A stretch of DNA of 64,000 nt from Streptomyces sp. NWU339 (GTDB lineage: Bacteria > Actinomycetota > Actinomycetes > Streptomycetales > Streptomycetaceae), in NCBI RefSeq assembly GCF_003143855.1, contig NZ_QFRK01000012.1, positions 26,215 through 90,214 on the forward strand, in the 5' to 3' direction. Position numbers and translations under genes: made by a program. Within the stretch, counting starts at the first letter, position 1. Every line of letters starts with the position of its first letter. Positions 34,417-43,866 of this stretch are shown here, piece by piece. Under the pieces are notes generated by a model that saw only the letters and a list, made by a program, of their open reading frames with translations, made no database searches and was not told the DNA's origin.

Positions 34417-34492
34417 GCCGGACCAGGGCGCCGGCCGCCGCCACGGATCACACGAACCCTCAGCCGAAAACGGATCCGGGAGGACCCTCACC

Positions 34493-35131
34493 ATGGCCAT
34501 CACCGACGACCTGCGCAAGACCTTCAGCGACCCGACCCCGCTCTACTTCGCCGCCGGCACCGCCGACCTCGCCCTGCAGCAGGCCAGGAAGGTTCCGGGC
34601 CTGGTCGAGCAGATCCGCGCCGAGGCGCCTTCGCGCATCGAGGCCGTCCGCAACACCGACCCCAAGGCCGTCCAGGAGAAGGCGACCATCCGGGTCAGGG
34701 AGACGCAGGAGACCGTCCAGGCCAAGGTCAACGAGTTCCTCGGCTCGCTCGACACCGACCTGAAGAAGTTCGGCGAGACCGCCCAGGACCTGGCCCTGCG
34801 CGGGGTCGGCGTCGCCGCCGAGTACGCGGTCAAGGCCCGCGAGACCTACGAGAAGGTCGCCGAGCACGGCGAGCAGGCCGTGAAGAACTGGCGCGGTGAG
34901 GCCGCCGAGAGCATCGAGGACATGGCCGTCGCCGTCGAGGACGTCGCCGTCGCCGTCGAGCCGAAGGACGGGCCCGAGGCCGGGCCGAAGGCCGTGACCA
35001 CGCCGAAGCTCGAGTCGGTGGGGGGTGAGGGCGACAGGTCCGACGGCCCCGGCGGGGCGACGAGGCCCGCTGCCAAGAAGGTCCCGACGCGCAAGACCAC
35101 GACGGCCAAGAAGACGCCGCCCGCCAAGTAG
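34493..35131 (+). CDS. HbhA-like heparin-binding hemagglutinin homologue
   Basis: The 212-residue protein begins MAITDDLRKTFSDPTPLYFA and has long amphipathic helices with coiled-coil character (KATIRVRETQETVQAKVNEF) and a Lys/Ala/Pro-rich C-terminus (PAAKKVPTRKTTTAKKTPPA). This is the HbhA layout; in mycobacteria HbhA is a surface adhesin also linked to lipid inclusions and cell growth. No signal peptide is visible. GGGAGGAC precedes ATG 34493. It is immediately downstream of the XRE gene. Confidence 0.85.
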   Translation: MAITDDLRKTFSDPTPLYFAAGTADLALQQARKVPGLVEQIRAEAPSRIEAVRNTDPKAVQEKATIRVRETQETVQAKVNEFLGSLDTDLKKFGETAQDLALRGVGVAAEYAVKARETYEKVAEHGEQAVKNWRGEAAESIEDMAVAVEDVAVAVEPKDGPEAGPKAVTTPKLESVGGEGDRSDGPGGATRPAAKKVPTRKTTTAKKTPPAK

Positions 35132-35264
35132 GCACGTGGGAACGAGCGGCAGCGGTGCCGGTGAGTGGTACGGGCCGGGCACTCTCGCGGTGTCCGGCCC
35201 GTTCTACTGGGTAGCCGGCCGGCGGTTGCGGGTACGGTGACCGCGTAAGGACGAGCCGAGTCGG

Positions 35265-35615
35265 GTGGTGGACGTTGTGCTGATGCAGGGCTTCGCGGGG
35301 TTGATGTGGTTGCTGAGCATGGCCCTGATCGTTTTCAGCGGCTTCGCGTTGATCGACGCGGCCATCCGCCGTGAGGACGCCTACCGCGCGGCGGACAAGA
35401 AGACCAAGCCGTTCTGGCTGATCATCCTCGGGCTCGCCTTCGTGGTGAACCTGATCTTCAACATCCTGTCGTTCCTGCCGATCATCGGGTTGATCGCGAC
35501 CATCGTGTACATGGTCGACGTCCGTCCCGCCCTGCGCGGCCTCTCCGGCGGCGGGCGCAGCCACCGGGGATCCAGCAGCGACGGTCCCTACGGCCCGTAC
35601 AACGGCGGACGGTGA
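35265..35615 (+). CDS. DUF2516 membrane protein
   Basis: The 116-residue protein has two or three hydrophobic helices (GLMWLLSMALIVFSGFALID, FWLIILGLAFVVNLIFNIL, FLPIIGLIATIVYMVDVRPA) and a short basic Gly/Ser-rich tail. This is the DUF2516 pattern of actinobacterial membrane proteins of unknown function. GTG 35265 is taken as start; an ATG six codons later is possible. It follows the HbhA-like gene by 133 nt. Confidence 0.84.
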   Translation: MVDVVLMQGFAGLMWLLSMALIVFSGFALIDAAIRREDAYRAADKKTKPFWLIILGLAFVVNLIFNILSFLPIIGLIATIVYMVDVRPALRGLSGGGRSHRGSSSDGPYGPYNGGR

Positions 35616-35636
35616 GGAGGCGGAGCCCCCTCCTCG

Positions 35637-37028
35637 TCACGGCCGCTGCGGTGGCACCCGGTCCAGGAGCAGTACCGCCACGTCGTCCGTCAGCTCCCCG
35701 CCGTTGAGGTCGCGGACCTCGTTGACGGCCGCCCGCAGCAGTTCCTCGCCCCGCAGTCCGTCCGTGAACTGGCGGTGGACCATGCCGACCATGCCGTCCT
35801 GGCCGAGCCGTTCCCCGCTGTCGCCGACCCGGCCCTCGATCAGGCCGTCCGTGTAGAGCATCAGGCTCCACTCCGTGCCCAGTTCCACCTCCGTACGCGG
35901 CCAGCGGGCACCGGGCAGCAGCCCGAGCGCCGGGCCGTTGTTGTCGTACGGCAGCAGCCGCGCCGGTCGGCCCGGCCGGGCGAGGAGCGGTGAGGGGTGG
36001 CCGGCCAGGCACAGGCCCGCCCGGCGGCCGTCGGGGGAGATGTCCACCGCGCAGAGGGTCGCGAAGATCTCGTCGTCCGCGCGCTCGTGCTCCAGCACCT
36101 GCTGCAGCGTGCCCAGCAGCTCGTCCCCGCACAGGCCCGCCAGGGTCAGCGCGCGCCAGGCGATGCGCAGCTCCACGCCGAGGGCGGCCTCGTCCGGGCC
36201 GTGGCCGCAGACGTCGCCGATCATGGCGTGCACGGTGCCGTCCGGGGTGCGGACGACGTCGTAGAAGTCACCGCCGAGCAGGGCGCGCGAACGGCCCGGA
36301 CGGTAGCGGGCGGCGAAGTGGAGCGGGGAGCCGTCCAGGAGCGGGGTCGGCAGCAGGCCGCGTTCCAGGCGGGCGTTCTCCTGGGCGCGCAGCCTGCCCT
36401 CGGCGAGCCGCCGCTCGGCGGAGTCGGAACGCTTCCGCTCCACCGCGTACCGGATCGCCCTGCTCAGCAGCCGACCGTCCAGCTCGTCGCGGAAGAGGTA
36501 GTCCTGGGCGCCCACGCGCACCGCCTCCGCGCCGCGCTCGGCGTCGCCCGACGCGGTCAGCGCGAGGACGGCGTGCCGGGGTGCGAGCTCCAGCACGTGC
36601 TTGAGCACGGCGAGCTCGTCGTCACCGGCGCCGCCGACCCCGTTGCCGCCGCCGTTGCCCGCCCGGCTGCCGGGTGCGGGCAGCGCGAGGTCCAGCAGGA
36701 TGCAGTGGACGTCGTCGGTCAGCAGCCGCTCGGCCTCGGTGAGGTTGCGGGCGGTGCGCACACGGATCGGCTTGCCGGTCCGGTCGAGCAGGTCCGGCAC
36801 GATCGGCGAGCCCGCCGGGTCGTCCTCGATCAGCAGCAGTGTGAGGTTGGTGGGGGCGGGCGAGGTCGCCTCGTTCCTGGTGTCGTCCTCGGTGTGCTCC
36901 GCCGTGCGCGGGGCCGTCGCTCCGGCCTCCGAGGCGTCCTCGGCGGGGCCACCGTTCGGTGATGCGGCGTGCGCCTGACCGCTTTCCGCGGCCGGGAGCG
37001 TTCTCTGCCGCGGTACGGGTGCGGGCAT
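35637..37028 (-). CDS. Response-regulator receiver fused to SpoIIE-type PP2C phosphatase
   Basis: The 463-residue protein has a disordered 70-residue N-terminus, a receiver domain (LTLLLIEDDPAGSP, phospho-Asp in CILLDLALP) with a Gly-rich insertion, a short helical linker, and a SpoIIE/RsbU phosphatase domain (LLGGDFYDVV, GDVCGHGPDEA, MLYTDGLIEGR, LTDDVAVLLLD). Such proteins control anti-sigma/anti-anti-sigma partner switches. No partner kinase or sigma factor is adjacent. ATG 37028 has AAGGAAC upstream; an in-frame extension to 37181 is unlikely. Confidence 0.88.
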   Translation of the reverse strand: MPAPVPRQRTLPAAESGQAHAASPNGGPAEDASEAGATAPRTAEHTEDDTRNEATSPAPTNLTLLLIEDDPAGSPIVPDLLDRTGKPIRVRTARNLTEAERLLTDDVHCILLDLALPAPGSRAGNGGGNGVGGAGDDELAVLKHVLELAPRHAVLALTASGDAERGAEAVRVGAQDYLFRDELDGRLLSRAIRYAVERKRSDSAERRLAEGRLRAQENARLERGLLPTPLLDGSPLHFAARYRPGRSRALLGGDFYDVVRTPDGTVHAMIGDVCGHGPDEAALGVELRIAWRALTLAGLCGDELLGTLQQVLEHERADDEIFATLCAVDISPDGRRAGLCLAGHPSPLLARPGRPARLLPYDNNGPALGLLPGARWPRTEVELGTEWSLMLYTDGLIEGRVGDSGERLGQDGMVGMVHRQFTDGLRGEELLRAAVNEVRDLNGGELTDDVAVLLLDRVPPQRP

Positions 37029-37332
37029 TGTTCCGGGTTCCTTCCCTCCCCCCGAGGGCGTGGTGGGGGCGCGGGATCTCGGCCCGTGCACCCCGTGCTC
37101 TCCACTTCGGACGAGCAGGGGCGCCCCTTCCAGCGGGGACGATAGCGGGTGTCGGCGCCGCAGCGGAATGGCGTGGAGCACGCCGCTCGGCCATCAGCCG
37201 GTGTCATATGCCGCGTTATGGGCAACAGTTGGACACGTCGGCGATGCGGCCGGGATGACGAACGTCACGCCCGCGGGGGTGTGGTCGCGTCATCGGAGTG
37301 GACCGGGTCACATGGCGCAGGTCACGGGTCGC
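37029..37332. other. Intergenic region upstream of the receiver-phosphatase gene
   Basis: About 300 nt between the phosphatase start and the NlpC/P60 stop. It must hold the phosphatase promoter; no clear -10/-35 pair, hairpin or additional gene was recognised. Confidence 0.4.
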
Positions 37333-38511
37333 TCAGTTCGCGTCCGTTTTCTCGCCGCTGTCGCCCTTCTTAGTGCTCTTGTCGGCCTTGTGAGCTTCAT
37401 CAGCCTTGTCGCCATTGCTGGTTTCATCGGCATTCGGGTCCGGGCGGACCACCCCGAGGATCGGCATCGAACCGGCTCCCGCGATCGTGATCGCCCGTCC
37501 CGGACGCGGGGCGTGGACGATGGCTCCGTCTCCGACGTACATGCCGACGTGGCTGGCGTCGTCGAAGTAGATGACGAGGTCGCCGGGCCGCATCTCCGCG
37601 ACGGCGACGCGCGTCAGCTGCTTCCACTGTTCCTGCGAGGTGCGCGGGATGCCCTGCCCGCCCGCTCTCCACGCCTGTGAGGTCAGACCCGAGCAGTCGT
37701 ACGTCTTCGGGCCCTCGGCGCCCCACTCGTACGGCTTGCCGATCTGCGCGGTGGCGTACGCGACGGCCTTCCTGCCCTGCTCGGTCGCCTCCGCCCCGAC
37801 GCCGTCGAGGACGCCGGAGTTCAGCCAGGCGGACTGGGCCTCCTCGGCGGCCCGCCGCTCCAGCTCGGCCAGCCGTTCCCTCTCCTCCTGCTCCAGCTCG
37901 GACTCGACCTTCTCGGCCGCCGCGATCTGCTTCTCGATCTTCTTCTGCGCCTCGGCCTTGGCCTTGCGGCCCGCCTCCAGCTTCCGCCACTGGGCGTCGG
38001 CGTCCTGCGCGTACTGCTCCAAGTCCTCCTGGGTGCGCTTCATTTCACCGAGCAGGCCCTTGGTCGCGTGCTGGCCCTGACGGATCCGGCCCGCACCGAC
38101 GAGGAATTCCCGCGGGTCGTCGCTCAGCATCAGGTGGGCCTCGGGCGGGAGTCCGCCACCGCGGTACTGGGACGCGGCCGCGGCGCCCGCGCGGTCCTTC
38201 AACTCGTCCAGCTTCTCCCTGCCCTTGGCGATCTTCTCGGCCAGCCGGACGATCTCGGTGGACTGCTGCTTCGCCTTCTCCTCGGCGGCGTTGTACTCCT
38301 CGGTGGCCACCGCCGCGGCGCGGTAGAGCCCGTCGAGCTTCTTGCGTACGGCTTCGAGGTCCTTGGACGGCGCGACATCGGCGCTCGCACTCGGGGCCGG
38401 GGGCGGCGGGGGAGTGGGGGCCGCGAACGCCGTGCCCGGTGCCGCCAGCACGGTGATCGCGCAGACCACGGCCACTGCCGCCGTGGTCAGCATGCGCTTG
38501 CCCGTTTCCAT
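37333..38511 (-). CDS. Secreted NlpC/P60 cell-wall endopeptidase
   Basis: The 392-residue exported protein has a signal peptide (MLTTAAVAVVCAITVLAAPG, cleavage near AFAAP), a long coiled-coil region (residues 50-230, rich in Lys/Glu/Gln), and an NlpC/P60 domain with catalytic Cys in TYDCSGLTSQAW and His in ASHVGMYVGDG and IVHAPRPG. It cleaves peptide cross-links in peptidoglycan. The tail is Lys/Asp/Glu-rich. A GGGGGCGGG sequence precedes the ATG. This RipA/CwlT-like layout is typical for Streptomyces growth or germination hydrolases. Confidence 0.92.
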   Translation of the reverse strand: METGKRMLTTAAVAVVCAITVLAAPGTAFAAPTPPPPPAPSASADVAPSKDLEAVRKKLDGLYRAAAVATEEYNAAEEKAKQQSTEIVRLAEKIAKGREKLDELKDRAGAAAASQYRGGGLPPEAHLMLSDDPREFLVGAGRIRQGQHATKGLLGEMKRTQEDLEQYAQDADAQWRKLEAGRKAKAEAQKKIEKQIAAAEKVESELEQEERERLAELERRAAEEAQSAWLNSGVLDGVGAEATEQGRKAVAYATAQIGKPYEWGAEGPKTYDCSGLTSQAWRAGGQGIPRTSQEQWKQLTRVAVAEMRPGDLVIYFDDASHVGMYVGDGAIVHAPRPGRAITIAGAGSMPILGVVRPDPNADETSNGDKADEAHKADKSTKKGDSGEKTDAN

Positions 38512-38541
38512 GACCCGCCCCCAAACTGATTAACCGTCAGT

Positions 38542-38565
38542 AACATCCTTCGCCAGGGGGATGTT
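38542..38565. repeat. Inverted repeat upstream of the NlpC/P60 gene
   Basis: AACATCC-N10-GGATGTT lies about 30 nt ahead of the start codon. It is a candidate operator or 5'-UTR stem. Confidence 0.3.
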
Positions 38566-38675
38566 GCCATGTCGGCGTCCGAAGTGACAGAGGTGACGCT
38601 TCCCGGCTGCCCCTCCCCGTTATGACGCTCGCCCCGTCGATGTGACGAACGACTCACGGGGATCGTTCCCGGAGT

Positions 38676-39515
38676 TCACCCCCGTGGCGCCAAGGCCTCC
38701 CACCGCACCGTGACTTCGCCCTGCCGCCACCGGGCCGGCCCGTCCGTCACCGGCCAGTCGGCGGTCAGATCCCGCACCGTACGGATCCAGCGCTGGCGGG
38801 CGCCGTACGAGGCGTAGGGTGCGGCGGCGGCCCAGGCGCGGTCGAAGTCGCGCAGGAAGGCGTGCACCGGTTCGCCGGGGACGTTGCGGTGGATGAGTGC
38901 CTTCGGCAGGCGTTCCGCCAGGTCCGAGGGGCGTTCCAGGGAGCCGAGCCGGGTCGCGAAGGTGACCGTGCGCGGCCCCTCCGGGCCGAGGGCGACCCAT
39001 ACGTGCCGCCGCCCGATCTCGTCGCAGGTCCCCTCGACCAGCAGCCCGCCGCGCGAGCCCCTCGCCGGTTCGGCCGGGGCGAGTCGCGCGCACAGCCGCT
39101 GCCAGACGGCGGCGACCTCGGCCTCGTCGTACTGGCGCAGGACGTTCGCCGCGCGGATCAGCGTCGGCCGTCCGGGGAGCGGGACCTCGAAGCCGCCGTG
39201 CCGGAAGGCCAGCCCCTCGCGCTCGTACGGGCGGGCCGCCGCGACCCGGGCCGGTTCGATCTCGACGCCGACCACGCGCGCGCGTGGGGCCACGGTTCGC
39301 AGGCGGTGCAGCAGTTCGACCGCCGTCCAGGGGGCGGCGCCGTAGCCGAGGTCGACGGCGACGGGGTGGTCGGCGCGGCGCAGCGCGGTGCCGTGCGTGG
39401 CCGCGATCCAGCGGTCCATGCGGCGCAGGCGGTTGGGGTTGGTCGTCCCGCGCGTCACCGTGCCCACGACGGGGGTCCCCCGGGAGGGGCGGAGGGAGGC
39501 GGCGCGGGCGGTCAT
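38676..39515 (-). CDS. SAM-dependent methyltransferase-like protein
   Basis: The 279-residue protein has a class I methyltransferase core: motif I VAVDLGYGAAPWTAVEL, a second strand RVVGVEIEP (acidic residue for SAM ribose) and LIRAANVLRQYDEAEV. The C-terminal half (GGLLVEGTCDEIGRRHVWVA) is conserved in Streptomyces homologues beside mshA. Substrate is unknown. The region encoding residues about 10-16 contains part of the GGGGGTCCCC repeat. It is divergent from mshA. Confidence 0.82.
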   Translation of the reverse strand: MTARAASLRPSRGTPVVGTVTRGTTNPNRLRRMDRWIAATHGTALRRADHPVAVDLGYGAAPWTAVELLHRLRTVAPRARVVGVEIEPARVAAARPYEREGLAFRHGGFEVPLPGRPTLIRAANVLRQYDEAEVAAVWQRLCARLAPAEPARGSRGGLLVEGTCDEIGRRHVWVALGPEGPRTVTFATRLGSLERPSDLAERLPKALIHRNVPGEPVHAFLRDFDRAWAAAAPYASYGARQRWIRTVRDLTADWPVTDGPARWRQGEVTVRWEALAPRG

Positions 39516-39767
39516 GCGTACGAGGGTATGGGGGCGGCCGAGCCCGCCAGGAACCGACCGGGGAGAGCCGCCGGACGACGGCCCCCGCGCCTACGCACCC
39601 GGCACTCGAACGGTTGAGCGACATTCGGTAATGATTCGGCAAAGACCCGATCCGGAGAGGCCGCCCGGAAATGGGAGCGGGCTCCTCCGGTGTTGGGGAG
39701 CTGGAGGGCCCGCACGCCCCCGAAAGTCATGCCGGAAAGTCAGGCCCACAACGAGGAGGAACGCCAC

Positions 39768-41105
39768 GTGAGCCAGTACATCGCCAGGCTCGGGCGGCGC
39801 TCCCCCGCCGCACCCCCGCGGCTGCGACTGCATCGCAGGCCCCGCCGCGTGGCGATGCTCTCCGTGCACACGTCCCCGCTGCACCAGCCGGGGACCGGCG
39901 ACGCCGGCGGCATGAACGTCTACATCGTGGAACTCGCGCAGCGCCTCGCCGCGATCAACATCGAGGTCGAGATCTTCACGCGCGCGACCACCGCCGCCCT
40001 CCCGCCCTCCGTCGAACTCGCGCCCGGCGTCCTCGTCCGGCACGTCGACGCCGGCCCCTACGAGGGCCTGGCCAAGGAGGAGCTGCCCGCCCAGCTGTGC
40101 GCCTTCACGCACGGTGTGATGCACGCGTGGGCCGGCCACCGGCCCGGGTACTACGACCTGGTCCACTCCCACTACTGGCTCTCCGGCCACGTCGGCTGGC
40201 TCGCCGCCCAGCGCTGGGGCGTCCCCCTGGTGCACGCCATGCACACCATGGCCAAGGTCAAGAACGCCAACCTCGCCGTCGGCGACACGCCCGAGCCGGC
40301 CGCCCGGGTCATCGGCGAGACCCAGATAGTGGCCGCCGCGGACCGGCTGATCGCCAACACCGTCGGAGAGGCCGAGGAACTCGTACAGCACTACTCGGCC
40401 GACCCGGACAAGGTCGCCGTCGTCCACCCCGGCGTCAACCTGTCCCGCTTCCGCCCGTCCGACGGGCGGGCCGCCGCCCGCGCCCGCCTCGGGCTGCCCC
40501 AGGACGCCCTGATCCCGCTCTTCGCGGGCCGCATCCAGCCGCTCAAAGCTCCCGACGTGCTGCTCCGCGCGGTCGCCGCGCTGCTCGACGAGCGTCCCGA
40601 GCTGCGCTCCCGGCTCTGCGTCCCCGTGGTCGGCGGCCCCAGCGGCAGCGGCCTCGCCAAGCCCGAGGGACTGCAGAAACTCGCCGCCCGCCTGGGCATC
40701 GCCGACGTCGTACGGTTCTGTCCGCCGGTCGAGCAGGAACAGCTCGCGGACTGGTTCCGGGCCGCGTCCGTCCTCGTCATGCCCTCCTACAGCGAGTCCT
40801 TCGGCCTGGTCGCCATAGAGGCGCAGGCCGCCGGCACCCCGGTGCTCGCCGCCTCGGTCGGCGGACTGCCGGTGGCCGTACGGGACGGACACACCGGCTT
40901 CCTCGTCCAGGGGCACGACCCCGAGGTCTACGCGCGCGTGCTGCTCGAATTCGCCGACCGGCCCGACCTCGCCGACCGGATGGGCGAGGCCGCCGCCCGG
41001 CACGCCCGGTCCTTCGGCTGGGACAGGTCGGCCGCCGCCACGGCCGACGTCTACACGGCCGCGACGCAGGCCCACCGCCGTCACGTACGCTCCCAGCATG
41101 GCTGA
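39768..41105 (+). CDS. mshA: D-inositol-3-phosphate glycosyltransferase (mycothiol synthesis)
   Basis: The 445-residue GT4 (GT-B) enzyme transfers GlcNAc from UDP-GlcNAc to 1L-inositol 3-phosphate, the first step of mycothiol synthesis. MshA blocks are present: MLSVHTSPLHQPGTGDAGGM, HSHYWLSGHVGWLAA, NTVGEAEELV, VVHPGVNLSRF and the acidic SYSESFGLVAIEAQAAGTPV loop. Start is GTG 39768 with GAGGAGG upstream; an in-frame start at 39690 is poorer. Its 3' end overlaps the YbjN gene by 8 nt. Confidence 0.95.
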   Translation: MSQYIARLGRRSPAAPPRLRLHRRPRRVAMLSVHTSPLHQPGTGDAGGMNVYIVELAQRLAAINIEVEIFTRATTAALPPSVELAPGVLVRHVDAGPYEGLAKEELPAQLCAFTHGVMHAWAGHRPGYYDLVHSHYWLSGHVGWLAAQRWGVPLVHAMHTMAKVKNANLAVGDTPEPAARVIGETQIVAAADRLIANTVGEAEELVQHYSADPDKVAVVHPGVNLSRFRPSDGRAAARARLGLPQDALIPLFAGRIQPLKAPDVLLRAVAALLDERPELRSRLCVPVVGGPSGSGLAKPEGLQKLAARLGIADVVRFCPPVEQEQLADWFRAASVLVMPSYSESFGLVAIEAQAAGTPVLAASVGGLPVAVRDGHTGFLVQGHDPEVYARVLLEFADRPDLADRMGEAAARHARSFGWDRSAAATADVYTAATQAHRRHVRSQHG

Positions 41106-41610
41106 AGCGGAACAGCAGCAGGCGGCGGCACAGGTCATCGAGGGCGTCCTCAAGGACGCCGAACTCGACTGGGAGAGCCCCGCGGCCGGCACGTACGTCG
41201 TGAAGCTCCCCGGCACCCGCAAACTGTCCACGACGGTCTCCCTCATCGTCGGCCGGCACTCGCTCTCCCTCAACGCCTTCGTCATCCGTCACCCCGACGA
41301 GAACGAGGCCGCCGTCCACCGCTGGCTCCTGGAGCGCAACCTCAAGCTGTACGGCGTGAGTTACGCCGTGGACCCGCTCGGCGACATCTACGTCACCGGC
41401 CGCTTCCCGCTGCCCGCCGTGACCCCGGACGAGGTCGACCGGCTGCTCGGGCAGGTCCTGGAGGCGGCCGACGGCAGCTTCAACACCCTGCTGGAACTGG
41501 GTTTCGCCACCGCGATCCGCAAGGAGCACGCCTGGCGGGTGTCGCGCGGGGAGTCGACGCGGAACCTGGACGCGTTCACCCGACTCATCGAGCGCCCCTC
41601 GGACGGGTAG
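41098..41610 (+). CDS. YbjN domain-containing protein
   Basis: A 170-residue cytoplasmic protein of the YbjN type (type III secretion chaperone-like alpha/beta fold): VIEGVLKDAELDWESPAAGT, LNAFVIRHPDENEAAVHRWL and DIYVTGRFPLPAVTPDEVDR. It is translationally coupled to mshA by an 8-nt overlap, as in other Streptomyces. A role as a chaperone or stress protein is inferred from the family; its link with mycothiol synthesis rests on gene order. Confidence 0.88.
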   Translation: MAEAEQQQAAAQVIEGVLKDAELDWESPAAGTYVVKLPGTRKLSTTVSLIVGRHSLSLNAFVIRHPDENEAAVHRWLLERNLKLYGVSYAVDPLGDIYVTGRFPLPAVTPDEVDRLLGQVLEAADGSFNTLLELGFATAIRKEHAWRVSRGESTRNLDAFTRLIERPSDG

Positions 41611-41719
41611 GGACCGCGCAGGTCGCGGCAGAGCCCCGAACGGACGTGCGGACGCGGGCTGTTAGCCTGCCGCGATCCGGACCCTGTCGGTCAGGGTCCC
41701 GTGCATGAAGAGGACACGC

Positions 41720-42523
41720 ATGCGCATTGGCAGATCCGCCCTCACGGCCGCGCTCACCGGAGCGCTCGCCCTCGGGGCGTTCACCGCACCGCCCGCCCAG
41801 GCGGCGGACACCGGTGTCAAGGTGTCGAACATGGTCGTGAACAAGGGCAAGCCCATCGTCGTGGGCATCTCCGAGGAGAAGTACCCCAGCGTCAGCTTCC
41901 GCATGACCTGGCCCGCGGGCTACACGTCCCGCGACATCACCGCGTTCCCGTACCTGTACCACGACACCACGGCCGCCAAGGGACTGGACAACGGCGGCAT
42001 CCGCACGGGCCACGTCATCTACTACGACGACACCCCCAGCTCGGCGAAGGTCGAGGGCGATCTCTACATCGACCCCCGGTGGACCCTGGACTCCAACAAC
42101 GACGCCACCACCTGGAAGACCGCTGTCTGGATCCGTCTCTGGGCCTCCGAGACCAAGCTCAAGGCCGAGGAATACCTGCCCGTCTCCGGCACGGTCCAGG
42201 TCAAGCGCGCCGCGCGGGCCACGGTCAACGCCTCGCCGGAGCCGGTCGCCAAGAACAAGACGCTCACCGTGACGGGCAAGCTGACGCGCGCCGACTGGGT
42301 GAAGAACGCGTACGTCGGCTACGGCAACAAGCTGGCCAAGCTCCAGTTCCGCAAGGCGGGCACCAGCACCTACACGACGGTCAAGTACGTGCGGGCGAGT
42401 TCCACGGGCGCCCTGAAGACCACGGTCAAGGCCACGACCGACGGCTACTGGCGCTGGACGTTCGGCCAGACGTCCACGACCGGCGGAGCGACGGCGGCGG
42501 GCGACTACGTCGACGTGAAGTGA
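41720..42523 (+). CDS. Secreted protein of unknown function
   Basis: The 267-residue exported protein has a clear signal peptide (RSALTAALTGALALGAFTAP, cleavage near AQAAD) followed by beta-rich sequence: VNKGKPIVVGISEEKYPSVS, YLYHDTTAAKG, IDPRWTLDSNNDATTWKTAV and a C-terminal Ig-like segment (ASPEPVAKNKTLTVTGKLTR through VKATTDGYWRWTF). Two beta domains are likely. ATG 41720 has GAGG 8 nt upstream; an ATG at 41705 is the alternative. It is the first gene of the accessory block after mshA-ybjN. Confidence 0.78.
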   Translation: MRIGRSALTAALTGALALGAFTAPPAQAADTGVKVSNMVVNKGKPIVVGISEEKYPSVSFRMTWPAGYTSRDITAFPYLYHDTTAAKGLDNGGIRTGHVIYYDDTPSSAKVEGDLYIDPRWTLDSNNDATTWKTAVWIRLWASETKLKAEEYLPVSGTVQVKRAARATVNASPEPVAKNKTLTVTGKLTRADWVKNAYVGYGNKLAKLQFRKAGTSTYTTVKYVRASSTGALKTTVKATTDGYWRWTFGQTSTTGGATAAGDYVDVK

Positions 42524-42569
42524 CGCGACGGCACGAGCCGTCCCGGCCGGTGGCCCGCTTCCCCAGGGG

Positions 42570-43388
42570 CTACCGGCCTCCCGCCCGGTATCGGCCCGGT
42601 GTGACACCGACCAACTTCCGGAAGTGCCGGGTGAGATGGGCCTGGTCGTAGAAACCGGTGGTCACCGCGACCTCGCTCGGCGACCTCCCGTCGAGCAGCA
42701 GCCGACGGGCCCGGCCCACCCGGCGGGACATCAGGTACTGGTGCGGCGCGATGCCGTAGGCACCGCTGAACGCCCGTACCAGGTGCGCGGGATGAACGGA
42801 CAGCAGCCCCGCGGCCTCCGCCAGACCGAGCCCCTCCACGACCCGCGCGTCGAGCAGTTCGCGCAGCCGCCGGGCGAGGACGGGAGCCCGCCGGGGCGCC
42901 CGCGCGGCATCGTCCCGGGACCGCAGATGGGCCCGTAGCCGCTCCCCGACGAGCGTCAGCCTGCTCTCCGCCTCCAGTTCGTCACCGGGCCCCACGAGCG
43001 CCGCGTGCACCTGCCCGACCCGCCGCCGCAGCAGGGGATCACGCAGGTCGGGCCGGTCGACGGCGGCCCCGATGAGGTCGTCCCCGAGGTGGGTGCCGTC
43101 GAGGTAGAGCACCCGCTTGCGGAAGCCGTCCGGGGTGGCGGGGGCACCGTTGTGCGGGACATGGGGCGGCAGCAGCGACACGGTGTCGTGGGGGGTGCCG
43201 TGCTCGTGCCGGTCCAGGTCGTACCGCACGGCGCCGTCGTCGACGATCAGCAGCGTCCAGGCGTCGTGGACGTGCATCGGGTAGGCGTACTCGGTGAAGC
43301 GGGCGTGGAACACCTCCACGACGCCCGGGACCCGGGGCCGCCAGGCGGAAACGGTGCGCCGGGGGCGATCCGCGCGCGCTGCGGGCAT
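42570..43388 (-). CDS. AraC-family transcriptional regulator
   Basis: The 272-residue regulator has an N-terminal cupin effector domain (FHARFTEYAYPMHVHDAWTL, VSLLPPHVPHNGAP) and a C-terminal double helix-turn-helix (GLAEAAGLLSVHPAHLVRAF and SEVAVTTGFYDQAHLTRHFR). Start at ATG 43388; the longer open frame to 43541 crosses the divergent promoter. It is divergent from the DUF2000 gene 49 nt away, its likely target, an arrangement common for AraC/DUF2000 pairs. Confidence 0.9.
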   Translation of the reverse strand: MPAARADRPRRTVSAWRPRVPGVVEVFHARFTEYAYPMHVHDAWTLLIVDDGAVRYDLDRHEHGTPHDTVSLLPPHVPHNGAPATPDGFRKRVLYLDGTHLGDDLIGAAVDRPDLRDPLLRRRVGQVHAALVGPGDELEAESRLTLVGERLRAHLRSRDDAARAPRRAPVLARRLRELLDARVVEGLGLAEAAGLLSVHPAHLVRAFSGAYGIAPHQYLMSRRVGRARRLLLDGRSPSEVAVTTGFYDQAHLTRHFRKLVGVTPGRYRAGGR

Positions 43389-43437
43389 GCAAACAACGTA
43401 CAAGACGGGGACGTACGCCGATCGGCAGTCTCGAGGC

Positions 43438-43854
43438 ATGAGCACACGCTTCGACACGAAGATCGCCGTCCTGCTGCGCGAGGACCTGGAGACCTGGCAG
43501 CGCCTCAACGTCACCGCCTTCCTGGTCAGCGGCCTGGGCACCCAGGTACCCGACCTGATCGGCGAGCCCTACGAGGACGCGGACGGCGTGCCCTACCTGC
43601 CGATGTTCCGCCAGCCGGTGCTGGTCTTCGAGGGCACCAAGGAGACCCTGAAGGCGGCGCACTCCCGGGCGCTCTCCCGCACCCTGCCCCGCGCGGTCTT
43701 CACCGGCGACCTGTTCGCCACGGGCCACGACGAGGCCAACCGCGCGGCGGTCCGGGCCGTGGGCACGCCGGACCTGGACCTGGTCGGCCTGGCGGTGCAC
43801 GGCCCGAGGAACGCGGTGGACAAGGTCCTGAAGGGGGCGCGGATGCACCCGTGA
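43438..43854 (+). CDS. DUF2000 family protein
   Basis: The 138-residue protein MSTRFDTKIAVLLREDLETW has the DUF2000 (peptidyl-tRNA hydrolase II-like fold) pattern with AFLVSGLGTQVPDLIGEPYE, VFEGTKETLKAAHSRAL and VFTGDLFATGHDEANRAAVR. Function is unknown. It is likely controlled by the divergent AraC regulator, and lies 12 nt upstream of the HAD-like gene, suggesting one operon. Confidence 0.85.
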   Translation: MSTRFDTKIAVLLREDLETWQRLNVTAFLVSGLGTQVPDLIGEPYEDADGVPYLPMFRQPVLVFEGTKETLKAAHSRALSRTLPRAVFTGDLFATGHDEANRAAVRAVGTPDLDLVGLAVHGPRNAVDKVLKGARMHP

Positions 43855-43866
43855 GACGGTGGGCGC